Shown here: piece by piece, positions 1-6,934 of the stretch | How the letters are laid out: every line of letters starts with the position of its first letter | Position numbering within the stretch: the stretch's first letter is position 1 | NCBI GenBank assembly: GCA_964541895.1 | Contig: CAZISM010000186.1 | Location: forward strand, 1 to 8,456 | Direction of reading: 5' to 3' | Length of the DNA stretch: 8,456 bases | Source: CAZISM01 sp964541895 | GTDB lineage: Bacteria > Zhuqueibacterota > Zhuqueibacteria > Residuimicrobiales > Residuimicrobiaceae | Program-made: the position numbers and the translations under genes | The notes under the pieces: model-generated | The model's database searches: none | Told to the model about the DNA's origin: nothing | The model's input: only the letters and a program-made list of their open reading frames with translations

Positions 1-1122
1 GTGCCGGAAATGAAAATCACCCCCATACAGCTTCCGTTCGGCGGCGGCACCTATTCACCGTTCCCGGGCGGCGGATTCCAACTGGGCACTTTTGATAACT
101 TTGATTTCAAAATGACGGTATCGCAGCCGTTGTTCACCGGCTTTCGCCTGTCCCAGCGCGTGCAGGCGACGCAGGCTCACGTGCAGGCGCGCAGCGAGGA
201 TCTGAATCGGCAACGGGCCGAGCTGATCGCGCGCGTGGAAAATGCCTACGGCATAGTCCTGAAAACAGCCAAAATTCTCGCCATTGCCCAAAGCGGCAAG
301 GAGCAGGTGGCGGCGCACGTGCAGGATGTGCAGAATTTCGTCGATCAGGGGCTGTTGAAAAAAGAAGAGCTGCTGAAAGCGCAGGTCAAGCTGTCGGAAG
401 CGGAGCTGCTGGTGGTGCAGGCGGAAAATGGCTGCCGCATGAGCCGGACCGTTCTGGAAAATCTCAGCGGCCGCACCTTGCCTGCAGAAGCTACTTTTGC
501 GGACATGCCGGCGCCACAACAGGAGCCCCGGGAGTTGCAGGCTGCCATCGCGCAGGCGATGAGCAACCGTCTGGAACTGCGCGTGCTGGACGCCAACCGC
601 GGCGCAGCCACGGCGGTAAAGAAAATCGCCCAGGGCAATCGTCTGCCGGCCATGGCTGCATTCGGCACAGTGGGATATGGCAAACCCGGACTCGATCTGA
701 TCAAAAAAGAGTGGATGGATTACTGGGTGGTCGGCGTTGCCGCGGAATGGAAGTTATGGAACGGCGGCCAGACGCGCTCGCAGATTCAGCAGAGCGCCAT
801 CCGCATCAACGCGCTCGATGAGATGGAGCGCCAGATCCGCGACGGCATCACCCTGGATGTGACGCAGGCGTTCCTGCAGCTGCAGGAAGTGCAACAGCGG
901 TTATCCGTATCCCGCACCATGGAGCAGCAGGCGCTGGAAAGTTATCGTGTCGCCGAACTGCAATATCGGCAGGGCGTGTCCACTCAAACCGATTTTTTTG
1001 ATGCGCAGTCGGTGTTGACCCGCAGTCGGCTCAGCCTGGCGCAGGCGGATATTGACTGGTGCCTGGCTTTGACGAATTGGCGTCGTGCATTGGGTGTAAT
1101 AGAGGAACCTTATGTCAAATAA
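1..1122 (+). CDS. TolC-family outer-membrane efflux channel, 5'-truncated by the window edge
   Basis: This is the outer-membrane factor of a tripartite exporter, the trimeric barrel plus periplasmic alpha-helical tunnel through which substrate leaves the cell. About 373 codons are visible, whereas TolC-family proteins usually have roughly 420-490 residues including a signal peptide. No signal peptide is visible, so the gene very probably begins upstream and the GTG at base 1 is an internal Val codon. Two OEP-type repeats can be seen. The first runs from the strand motif VSQPLFTGFRL (about residues 40-50) through a long Gln/Ala/Glu-rich coiled-coil region to about residue 155. The second starts at NRLELRVLDANR (about 187-198), has a second strand near WKLWNGGQTRSQ (about 248-259), and continues into another long helix with YRVAELQYRQGVST. 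The C-terminus is YVK. Its stop overlaps the longer possible start of the adaptor gene, implying translational coupling. Substrate specificity cannot be read from this component. Confidence 0.9.
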   Translation: MPEMKITPIQLPFGGGTYSPFPGGGFQLGTFDNFDFKMTVSQPLFTGFRLSQRVQATQAHVQARSEDLNRQRAELIARVENAYGIVLKTAKILAIAQSGKEQVAAHVQDVQNFVDQGLLKKEELLKAQVKLSEAELLVVQAENGCRMSRTVLENLSGRTLPAEATFADMPAPQQEPRELQAAIAQAMSNRLELRVLDANRGAATAVKKIAQGNRLPAMAAFGTVGYGKPGLDLIKKEWMDYWVVGVAAEWKLWNGGQTRSQIQQSAIRINALDEMERQIRDGITLDVTQAFLQLQEVQQRLSVSRTMEQQALESYRVAELQYRQGVSTQTDFFDAQSVLTRSRLSLAQADIDWCLALTNWRRALGVIEEPYVK

Positions 1123-1135
1123 AGAGGAAGGTATG
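1101..1135 (+). promoter_or_regulatory. Two alternative ribosome-binding sites deciding the adaptor start
   Basis: AGAGGA at 1101-1106 lies five bases before the ATG at 1112, inside the 3' end of the TolC-family gene. A second site, GAGG at 1124-1127 extended by AAGG, lies five bases before the ATG at 1133. Both starts are in the same frame. Signal-peptide quality favours the second start, but both sites look usable, so two N-termini are possible. Confidence 0.5.
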
Positions 1136-2029
1136 AGATCGCTCTTTCGCGTGAGTAGTCTGGTCGTGATGGTATTGCTGTCGGCCTGTCACAAGGAGAA
1201 CAAGACGGATGTTTCCGGTTCCGGAACCATGGAAGCCACCGAGGTGATGGTCAGCAGCAAGAGCGCCGGCACCATCGTCAAACTGGCGGTGCACGAAGGG
1301 GATCGGGTCGGCAAGGGCGAGGTCCTGGCGCTGATCGATTCTGAAAAGGTGGTGCTGCAGGAAAAGCAACTCCTGGCCGGCATCGAAGAGTTGCGCCTCA
1401 ATACGATCAACGCCCGTCGCGGTGCTGATCTGGCCAAAGAGAGCCTGGAAAACGTAAACAAAAAGTACCAGCGTGTTCACGCCTTGTGGCAGGCAGGCAG
1501 CGCCACTCAGCAGCAATATGAGGACGTTGACAACGGCTTGAAGGCGGCGCAGACCCAGTACGACAATGCGCTGACCAGCCTGCTGGCGCTGCAGGCGAAA
1601 CAGGCGCAGCTGCAGGCCCAACTGGGACTGGTGCGCAGTCAGTTGAGCGATACCCGGGTTCTGTCGCCTATCGACGGTACGGTGGTGGAGACCTTTGTGG
1701 AAGAGGGTGAACTGGCGCGTCCGGCCGGACCCGTGGCCAATCTCGCTGACCTGCAGCACATGTGGGTAAAAATTTATATAACGGAAAAAGAGCTGGGCCA
1801 GATCCGTCTTGACGGCCCGGCCAGGCTGTTTATCTCTTCGCGTCCGGAACAGGCGTTTCCGGGACGGATCACCTGGATTTCGCCCAAAGCGGAATTCACG
1901 CCAAAGAATGTGCAAACCAAAGAGGCGCGGGCCGATCTCGTCTATGCGGTCAAGATCAGCGTCGACAATCCGGATGGAGTGCTGAAAATCGGCATGCCGG
2001 TGGATATAACCATTGCGCCGGCGTTCTGA
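1133..2029 (+). CDS. HlyD/YbhG-family periplasmic adaptor (membrane fusion) lipoprotein of an ABC exporter
   Basis: The adaptor bridges the inner-membrane ABC transporter and the TolC-like channel. From the ATG at 1133 the protein has 298 residues and a short type II signal: Arg at positions 2 and 6, a hydrophobic stretch 10-16, and lipobox L16-S17-A18-C19, so Cys19 should be lipidated. A longer start at 1112 is in frame and has its own good ribosome site, but it adds seven residues with two Glu ahead of the signal, which is atypical; I prefer 1133. After the signal come the first half of a lipoyl-like domain (SKSAGTIVKLAVHEGDRVGKG), a long Gln/Ala/Leu-rich alpha hairpin (about residues 70-165), the second lipoyl half (SPIDGTVVETFVEEGE), and a beta-barrel/membrane-proximal domain ending in IGMPVDITI. 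It lies 35 bases ahead of the first ATPase. The order adaptor-ATPase-permeases resembles E. coli ybhGFSR; the symbol is withheld because identity is by family and context only. Confidence 0.9.
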   Translation: MRSLFRVSSLVVMVLLSACHKENKTDVSGSGTMEATEVMVSSKSAGTIVKLAVHEGDRVGKGEVLALIDSEKVVLQEKQLLAGIEELRLNTINARRGADLAKESLENVNKKYQRVHALWQAGSATQQQYEDVDNGLKAAQTQYDNALTSLLALQAKQAQLQAQLGLVRSQLSDTRVLSPIDGTVVETFVEEGELARPAGPVANLADLQHMWVKIYITEKELGQIRLDGPARLFISSRPEQAFPGRITWISPKAEFTPKNVQTKEARADLVYAVKISVDNPDGVLKIGMPVDITIAPAF

Positions 2030-2064
2030 GTCGGCGCCATGGCACGCAAACGGCGTAGGCACAC

Positions 2065-2982
2065 ATGAATGGTACGATAGACATAGAAGGCTTGAAAAAG
2101 TCGTTCGCCGATGTGGTCGCGGTGGCTTATCTGCACCTGCAGGTGCGCAAGGGTGAGATGGTCGGTCTGATCGGTCCCGACGGCGCCGGCAAAACCACAA
2201 CGATGCGGATCCTGTGCGGGCTGTTGCTGGCCGACAGCGGCCGCTGCCTGGTGGGCGGTCTTGATGCCGCCAGAGAGGTGCGCAAGATCCGCCAGTTCAT
2301 CGGTTATATGCCGCAGCGGTTTTCCCTGTACCCTGATTTGACCGTGGCGGAAAACCTGCGTTTTTTTTCCGATCTGTTCCGGGTGTCGCGCCAGCAGCGT
2401 GAGCAGCGGCTGCAGCGGTTGCTGGAGTTCAGCCGCCTGGGCCCGTTTGCGCAGCGCCAGGCGCAGGCGCTGTCCGGCGGCATGAAACAAAAGCTGGCGC
2501 TCTCCTGCACCCTGATTCATACGCCCGAAATTCTGCTGCTGGACGAACCCACCACCGGCGTTGATCCGGTGTCGCGCCGGGAATTCTGGGACATTCTGGC
2601 GGATCTGCGCAGGGAGGGTGTCACCATTCTCGTCTCCACGCCCTATATGGACGAAGCGGCACGATGCGACCGGGTGACGTTCGTACACAAAGGCCGGGTT
2701 CTGCTGGATACGGTGCCGGCGCAGATTCCCTCTTTTCATCGCGGCACCCTGCTGGAAGTGCGCGGGCCCAATATGGTAATCCTGGCGGCACGCTTGCGCG
2801 CCTCCGGCCGTTTTGGCACGGTGCAGGTGTTTGGCGACCGCCTCCATATCGGCGGCGACAGCGATGAGCGCACGCTGACCGGGCATATGCACGCGTTACT
2901 GAACGAAGCCGAGCGCGCGGCGATGACCATCAAGGCCATTCCGGCCGGCATCGAAGACGTCTTTGTACAATTGCTGGATTGA
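2065..2982 (+). CDS. ABC transporter ATPase subunit 1 (N-terminal-half YbhF-like), H-loop His replaced by Pro
   Basis: This nucleotide-binding subunit would drive the ABC-2 permeases encoded downstream. The 305-residue protein has Walker A GPDGAGKT (37-44), Q-loop Gln84 in IGYMPQ, a canonical signature LSGGMKQ (136-142), Walker B ILLLDEP with Asp160/Glu161, and D-loop GVDP (165-168). The H-loop, normally TH.MDEA in this family, reads STPYMDEA: Pro193 takes the place of the catalytic/switch His. Residues from about 215 to the end form a C-terminal extension of the kind often found on drug-type ABC ATPases, closing with IEDVFVQLLD. The start ATG is preceded by only a weak TAGG element. The next ATPase begins 6 bases after the stop. 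I infer that the two ATPases form a heterodimer equivalent to the fused two-domain YbhF protein of E. coli. A role as a stand-alone homodimer is less likely given the missing His and the partner next door. Confidence 0.92.
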   Translation: MNGTIDIEGLKKSFADVVAVAYLHLQVRKGEMVGLIGPDGAGKTTTMRILCGLLLADSGRCLVGGLDAAREVRKIRQFIGYMPQRFSLYPDLTVAENLRFFSDLFRVSRQQREQRLQRLLEFSRLGPFAQRQAQALSGGMKQKLALSCTLIHTPEILLLDEPTTGVDPVSRREFWDILADLRREGVTILVSTPYMDEAARCDRVTFVHKGRVLLDTVPAQIPSFHRGTLLEVRGPNMVILAARLRASGRFGTVQVFGDRLHIGGDSDERTLTGHMHALLNEAERAAMTIKAIPAGIEDVFVQLLD

Positions 2983-2988
2983 GAGCGT

Positions 2989-3726
2989 ATGGATAGAGCT
3001 TTTTCCGTTCAGGTTCAGGATCTGACCAAATCGTTTGCCAGGTTTGTCGCCGTGGATCACATCAGTTTCCAGGTGTATGACGGCGAAATTTTCGGTTTTT
3101 TGGGCGCCAACGGCGCCGGCAAAACCACCACCATAAAAATGCTCTGCGGTCTGCTGTTGCCCACCTCCGGCAGCGGCTATGTGGAAGGTCTGGACATTTT
3201 TAAACAGACCGAAGAGATCAAACGCATCATCGGCTATATGTCGCAGAAATTCTCCCTCTACGAAGATCTCACCGTGGAGGAGAATCTGCGCTTTTACGGC
3301 GGCATCTACGGCATGGGCGACAGCGAGCTTCGCCAGGCGTGCGAACGGACCAGCACCGGCATGGGGCTGAACGAACACCTGAAAAAGATGACCCGGTCGA
3401 TTCCGCTGGGCTGGAAGCAGCGACTGGCGCTCAGCTGCGCCATTCTGCACAATCCGAAAATTCTCTTTCTCGACGAACCCACCGGCGGGGTGGATCCGAT
3501 TTCGCGGCGTGATTTCTGGGACATGATTCATCAACTGGCCGCCGCCGGCACAACCGTGTTTGTCACCACCCATTACATGGATGAGGCGGAGTATTGCAAC
3601 CGTCTTTCCATTATGCACGACGGCCGCATTGTCGCCATGGGTTCGCCGACCGAATTGAAACAGACCTTTCTCGAGCCGACGATCGAGGAGGTGTTTATCA
3701 AACTCATCAAGAAAAATAATCCATAA
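2989..3726 (+). CDS. ABC transporter ATPase subunit 2 (C-terminal-half YbhF-like), degenerate signature motif
   Basis: This is the second nucleotide-binding subunit of the exporter, 245 residues. It has Walker A GANGAGKT (39-46), Q-loop Gln86 in IGYMSQ, Walker B ILFLDEP (Asp162/Glu163), D-loop GVDP (167-170) and an intact H-loop His195 in TTHYMDEA. The signature that should read LSGG reads I138-P139-L140-G141 followed by WKQRLAL, so the Ser and first Gly that contact ATP gamma-phosphate across the dimer are missing. From memory of the family, the second ATPase half of YbhF/RbbA-type proteins often has a similar PLG variant, so this is probably a conserved trait rather than decay. It lacks the roughly 80-residue C-terminal extension of its neighbour and ends soon after a TIEEVFIKLI tail. 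The start follows the upstream stop by 6 bases with a weak GAGAG ribosome site. The reading frame is intact and codon use resembles the rest of the operon. Confidence 0.92.
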   Translation: MDRAFSVQVQDLTKSFARFVAVDHISFQVYDGEIFGFLGANGAGKTTTIKMLCGLLLPTSGSGYVEGLDIFKQTEEIKRIIGYMSQKFSLYEDLTVEENLRFYGGIYGMGDSELRQACERTSTGMGLNEHLKKMTRSIPLGWKQRLALSCAILHNPKILFLDEPTGGVDPISRRDFWDMIHQLAAAGTTVFVTTHYMDEAEYCNRLSIMHDGRIVAMGSPTELKQTFLEPTIEEVFIKLIKKNNP

Positions 3727-3742
3727 GGCGTAGAGCCGTACC

Positions 3743-4855
3743 ATGAAGAAACCGCGTCTGTTCGCCATCGTTCATAAAGAGTTCCTCCATATCATCCGCG
3801 ACCCGCGCAGCCTGGCCATCGTCTTTCTGATGCCGGTGATGATGATCGGATTGTATGGTTATGCCATCACCTTCGACATCAAGCATATCAAACTGGCTAT
3901 TCTGGATCAGGACCGTACGCCGGCCTCACGCCGGCTGGTGCAGGACCTGGCTTCGACCGATTATTTTAACATTACGGCCGAACTGCAGGACCGCGCCGAA
4001 ATCGAGCCGGCGTTTCTGGATCGGAACATGGTGGCGGTGGTGGTCATTCCCAGCCATTTCAGTCGCGACCGGGTGGAAAAGAATGAATCGCCGGTGCAGG
4101 TCATCGTCGACGGCGCCAACTCTAACAGCGCCACCGTGGTGATGAACTATCTGAAATCCTTTTTCCTCAATTACTCCCTGGCGGAGGTGCCAAAAGGCTT
4201 CAGGCTGCCCCTGACGATCGAGCCGAGGGTGTGGTACAATCCAGATTTGCTCAGCACCCATTTCATCGTGCCTGGACTGCTGGCCATCATCATGATGATG
4301 ATCTGCGCGCTGCTCACCTCCCTGACCATTGCGCGGGAGCGCGAAACCGGCACCCTGGAGCAGATCCTGGTGTCGCCCATACGTCCGGCGGAGATGATTT
4401 TCGGCAAAGTGGCGCCCTATGTCGTGCTGGCGCTGCTGGATGCCGCGCTGATCGTCATGTTCAGCCGATTCATTTTCGGCGTGCCCATGCGCGGCCAGCC
4501 GCTGTTGCTGCTGCTGTTCGGCCTGATATTCATCTATGCTTCGCTGGCCATCGGCGTTTTTATCTCGAGCTGGGCGCGGACGCAACAGGTGGCGCTGACC
4601 GCCGCGATGGCGGGGACGCTGCTGCCGTCCATTCTGCTGTCCGGATTTGTTTTTCCCATCGCCTCCATGCCGACGGTTTTGCAGGTTATCACCTACATTG
4701 TGCCGGCGAAATATTTTCTCATTCAGGCGCGCGGCATCATGCTCAAGGGGGTGGGCTTTGCGCATCTGTATGCACCGACCCTGTTTTTGTTGCTCTTTGG
4801 CACCGGCGTACTCCTGATCAGCGTGAAACGGTTCAAAACCAATCTGGAAGGGTAG
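3743..4855 (+). CDS. ABC-2 type permease 1 (YbhS/YbhR-like)
   Basis: This is an inner-membrane transport subunit of 370 residues, the usual size for YbhS/YbhR-type permeases. A cytoplasmic interface helix (KEFLHIIRDPRS, 12-23) precedes the first membrane segment (about 24-44). A large extracytoplasmic domain follows to about residue 165, ending in VWYNPD. Five more hydrophobic segments then fill 174 to about 360. Between the second and third segments lies the family's cytoplasmic coupling motif R198-E-R-E-T-G-T-L-E-Q207, the expected contact with the ATPases. The gene starts 16 bases after the second ATPase and ends 3 bases before a paralogous permease, so the two probably form a heterodimeric channel. 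The ribosome-binding site is weak. Family members have been linked to drug, cation or lipid-like substrates; nothing in the sequence fixes the substrate. Confidence 0.92.
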   Translation: MKKPRLFAIVHKEFLHIIRDPRSLAIVFLMPVMMIGLYGYAITFDIKHIKLAILDQDRTPASRRLVQDLASTDYFNITAELQDRAEIEPAFLDRNMVAVVVIPSHFSRDRVEKNESPVQVIVDGANSNSATVVMNYLKSFFLNYSLAEVPKGFRLPLTIEPRVWYNPDLLSTHFIVPGLLAIIMMMICALLTSLTIARERETGTLEQILVSPIRPAEMIFGKVAPYVVLALLDAALIVMFSRFIFGVPMRGQPLLLLLFGLIFIYASLAIGVFISSWARTQQVALTAAMAGTLLPSILLSGFVFPIASMPTVLQVITYIVPAKYFLIQARGIMLKGVGFAHLYAPTLFLLLFGTGVLLISVKRFKTNLEG

Positions 4856-4858
4856 GGC

Positions 4859-5974
4859 ATGCGCACCATTTTACACCTGATTCGCAAAGAGTTCATCCAG
4901 ATCCGCCGCGACCGCGCCATGCGCGGGCTGATCCTGGTGGTGCCCATTATCCAGTTGCTGGTGTTGGGCTATGTGATCTCTTCAGAGGTGAAAAATATCC
5001 GCACCGTCATTTGCGATCAGGACCAGAGCGTCACCAGCCGGCAGTTGGTGGAACGGGTCGCGCACTCGCCCTATTTCACCATCGTCGGCCACGACCGCCG
5101 AACTCAGAACCTGCATGAATATCTGGATCGCGGCGAAGCCAGCATGGTGCTGGTGATTCCCCTGGATATGGAAAAAAACCTGGCCAGCCTGAAATCCAGC
5201 GAGATCCAGATTCTCAGCGACGGCCAGGATGCCAACACCGCCGGCATTTCGCTGGGATACATGTCCGGCATACTGGAAGATTTTCTCTCCGGCGAGATCA
5301 GCCGACTCAGCGTCGATGGGCTCCACATCAACCTGATCAAACCGGTGATCCGGGTATGGTACAACGAAAATGTGCGCGCCAGCGATTTCATGATCCCGGG
5401 CATTGTGGTGTTTTTGCTGACCCTGGTTACGTCGCTGGTCAGCGCCATGGGGCTGGTGCGGGAGCGCGAGATCGGCACCCTGGAACAGCTGCTGGTGGCG
5501 CCGATCAAGAAACATGAACTGCTGATCGGCAAGATCATTCCCTTTGCCATTCTCGGCCTGCTGGTGTTGACCCTGTCGGTGCTGTTCGCCCGTTTGTGGT
5601 ACCGGATTCCCATCGTCGGCAACCTGGCCCTGTTCGGCTCTTTTGCCGTCATCTATCTTTTTACCACCCTGGGCATCGGCTTGCTGGTGTCGGCGGCGTC
5701 GCGCACACAGCAGCAGGCCATGTTCATCACCTGGTTCATCACCATCTTTATTTTTCTGATGTCGGGTTTTATTTTCCCCATTGAAAATATGCCGCAGGCG
5801 GCGCAATGGCTGTCGTACCTGAATCCCATGCGCTATTTTATACTGGTGACGCGGGAAATTTTTATCAAAGGATCCGGCGTTACACATTTATATAACCAGG
5901 GATTGGCCCTGATCGTATTCGGGGCGGTTATTTTCTCCTTTGCCGTCATGCGTTTTCACAAGCGGATGAGCTGA
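4859..5974 (+). CDS. ABC-2 type permease 2 (YbhR/YbhS-like)
   Basis: This is the second inner-membrane permease, 371 residues and clearly paralogous to the preceding one. It has the same KEF.QIRRD interface helix near the N-terminus, a first membrane segment at about 22-42, an extracytoplasmic domain ending in VWYNEN, a coupling motif R201-E-R-E-I-G-T-L-E-Q210, the segment MSGFIFPIENMP, and the C-terminal pattern YFILVTREIFIKGSGVTHLY. The start is 3 bases after the previous stop; GAAGG at 4847-4851 inside the end of the upstream gene gives a 7-base spacing, suggesting tight translational coupling. It is the last gene of the exporter operon as seen here; the next gene, 68 bases on, is functionally unrelated. 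Which permease corresponds to YbhS and which to YbhR cannot be settled by eye. Confidence 0.92.
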   Translation: MRTILHLIRKEFIQIRRDRAMRGLILVVPIIQLLVLGYVISSEVKNIRTVICDQDQSVTSRQLVERVAHSPYFTIVGHDRRTQNLHEYLDRGEASMVLVIPLDMEKNLASLKSSEIQILSDGQDANTAGISLGYMSGILEDFLSGEISRLSVDGLHINLIKPVIRVWYNENVRASDFMIPGIVVFLLTLVTSLVSAMGLVREREIGTLEQLLVAPIKKHELLIGKIIPFAILGLLVLTLSVLFARLWYRIPIVGNLALFGSFAVIYLFTTLGIGLLVSAASRTQQQAMFITWFITIFIFLMSGFIFPIENMPQAAQWLSYLNPMRYFILVTREIFIKGSGVTHLYNQGLALIVFGAVIFSFAVMRFHKRMS

Positions 5975-6042
5975 ACCATAATCTGTGTTTGGCCGTGCTC
6001 TGTGATCTGGATCAAACGAGTATACAGTTTTGGTGCGTATAT

Positions 6043-6867
6043 ATGCCGGAATTACCGGAAGTAGAAACAATTTTATCAAGCCTGCGGCCGCTTCTGCTCG
6101 GCCAGTCCGTGACGCGGGTGCAGGTGCTCGATCGCCGCTTGCGCCGGCCAGTGGCAGCGGCGGCCCTGCGCCGCTGGCTGAGCGGCGCCACCATCAGCGA
6201 AATGTATCGCCGGGCCAAATATCTGTTCTGGCAAATGGATAACGGCGCCGTTCTGGTGGTGCACCTCGGCATGAGCGGACGTCTGGGCTTTCACAGCGCC
6301 GCTGAAGCGCGCGAAAAGCATACTCATATCATTTTGACGCTGGCGGATGGCAACGAGGTGCGCTATCGTGATCCGCGACGTTTCGGCTGTATAGAGATCG
6401 TTCCGCCCGGCCGCCTGGCGCGCTGGCTGGATGAAACCGCTCTGGGCGTAGAGCCGTTGTCCGCGGAATTTGATACTCCCTATGTCCGCCAGGCTTTTGC
6501 CGGCAGCCGGCGTCCGCTCAAAGTGGCCCTGATGGACGGTCGCTATGTCGCGGGCGTAGGAAACATCTATGCCAACGAAGCGCTTTTTCAGGCGCGCATC
6601 GATCCGCGTCGGCCGGCAGGGACGTTGACAGAACCGGAATGGCAGGAGGTGGTGGCAGCGATCCGCCGGGTGCTGCAGCGAGCGATCGAAAAAGGCGGCA
6701 CCACCCTGAACGATTTCCGCAACGCCCGCGGCGAGCCCGGCTTTTTTCAGATGGATCTGGCGGTTTACGATCGCGAGGGTTTGCCCTGTCCCTCCTGCGG
6801 CGCAGCGGTGACCCGGGTGGTTTTGCAGGGCCGAAGCACTTATTATTGTTCGCATTGTCAGCTCTGA
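6043..6867 (+). CDS. mutM: Formamidopyrimidine-DNA glycosylase (bifunctional glycosylase/AP lyase)
   Basis: This base-excision-repair enzyme removes 8-oxoguanine and formamidopyrimidines from DNA and nicks the abasic site by beta/delta elimination. The protein begins MPELPEVETI. Pro2, the Schiff-base nucleophile, must be N-terminal after Met removal, which fixes the start at 6043 even though an in-frame TTG at 5989 could extend it by 18 residues. Visible conserved parts are Glu3, Lys59 in RRAKY (the E. coli Lys57 position), the lesion-gap residues Met77 (HLGMSG) and Arg113/Phe114 (DPRRFG), the helix-two-turn-helix segment with Asn174 in GVGNIYANE, and a C-terminal zinc finger C249-X2-C252-X16-C269-X2-C272 with the DNA-binding Arg264 (GRSTYYC). 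The length of 274 residues is close to the E. coli 269. Everything needed for activity appears present. No good ribosome site is visible before the start. It sits between two envelope transport loci with no evident functional tie. Confidence 0.97.
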   Translation: MPELPEVETILSSLRPLLLGQSVTRVQVLDRRLRRPVAAAALRRWLSGATISEMYRRAKYLFWQMDNGAVLVVHLGMSGRLGFHSAAEAREKHTHIILTLADGNEVRYRDPRRFGCIEIVPPGRLARWLDETALGVEPLSAEFDTPYVRQAFAGSRRPLKVALMDGRYVAGVGNIYANEALFQARIDPRRPAGTLTEPEWQEVVAAIRRVLQRAIEKGGTTLNDFRNARGEPGFFQMDLAVYDREGLPCPSCGAAVTRVVLQGRSTYYCSHCQL

Positions 6868-6868
6868 T

Positions 6869-6888
6869 CCGCCGGAAACGCGGTTTTT
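6869..6888 (+). terminator. Weak Rho-independent terminator-like hairpin after mutM
   Basis: CCGC at 6869-6872 can pair with GCGG at 6880-6883 around a 7-base loop, followed at once by five T (6884-6888). The stem is only 4 bp, so this may be inefficient or coincidental, but its position right after the mutM stop and before an AT-rich spacer fits a transcription-unit boundary. Confidence 0.3.
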
Positions 6889-6902
6889 CAAAAATTCGTT
6901 TC

Positions 6903-6916
6903 ATTTTACGTAAAAT
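6903..6916. repeat. Perfect 14-bp palindrome, candidate operator upstream of the mlaE-like gene
   Basis: ATTTTACGTAAAAT is its own reverse complement over all 14 bases. It lies in the only sizeable AT-rich non-coding stretch of the window, centred about 57 bases upstream of the mlaE-like ATG. The symmetry suits a dimeric repressor or activator. I do not recognise it as a specific regulator's site. Confidence 0.4.
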
Positions 6917-6934
6917 ACAGGTATATTGTAGATT
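6905..6934 (+). promoter_or_regulatory. Possible sigma70-type promoter for the mlaE-mlaF-like unit
   Basis: TTTACG (6905-6910, four of six matches to TTGACA) and TAGATT (6929-6934, four of six to TATAAT) are separated by 18 bases. The -35 element would lie within the 14-bp palindrome, so a bound regulator could block it. Matches are modest and the region is AT-rich, so a chance match is possible. Confidence 0.25.

Noticed and set aside
1..3. GTG at base 1 as the start of the TolC-family protein
   Set aside because: No signal peptide follows it and the protein is short for the family, so the codon is only the window edge.
1115..2200. 361-codon open frame on the minus strand
   Set aside because: It lies opposite the adaptor gene and the start of the first ATPase, gives a low-complexity Arg/His/Gln-rich protein with no recognisable family, and is explained by codon bias of the real genes.
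2896..3768. 290-codon minus-strand frame opposite the second ATPase
   Set aside because: The antisense of a strongly motif-bearing ATPase gene; its translation has no family features. Similar antisense frames at 1942-2892, 3926-4765, 4982-5887, 6076-6891, 6901-7629 and 7789-8361 were rejected for the same reason.
4231..5118. 295-codon plus-strand frame across the junction of the two permeases
   Set aside because: It is out of frame with both clear ABC-2 permeases, is rich in His/Arg/Ala without membrane segments or motifs, and has no ribosome site; a shadow frame.
5989..6042. 18-residue N-terminal extension of mutM from a TTG codon
   Set aside because: The enzyme needs Pro2 free at the N-terminus as its nucleophile, so the extension would abolish activity; the MPELPEVE start is unambiguous.
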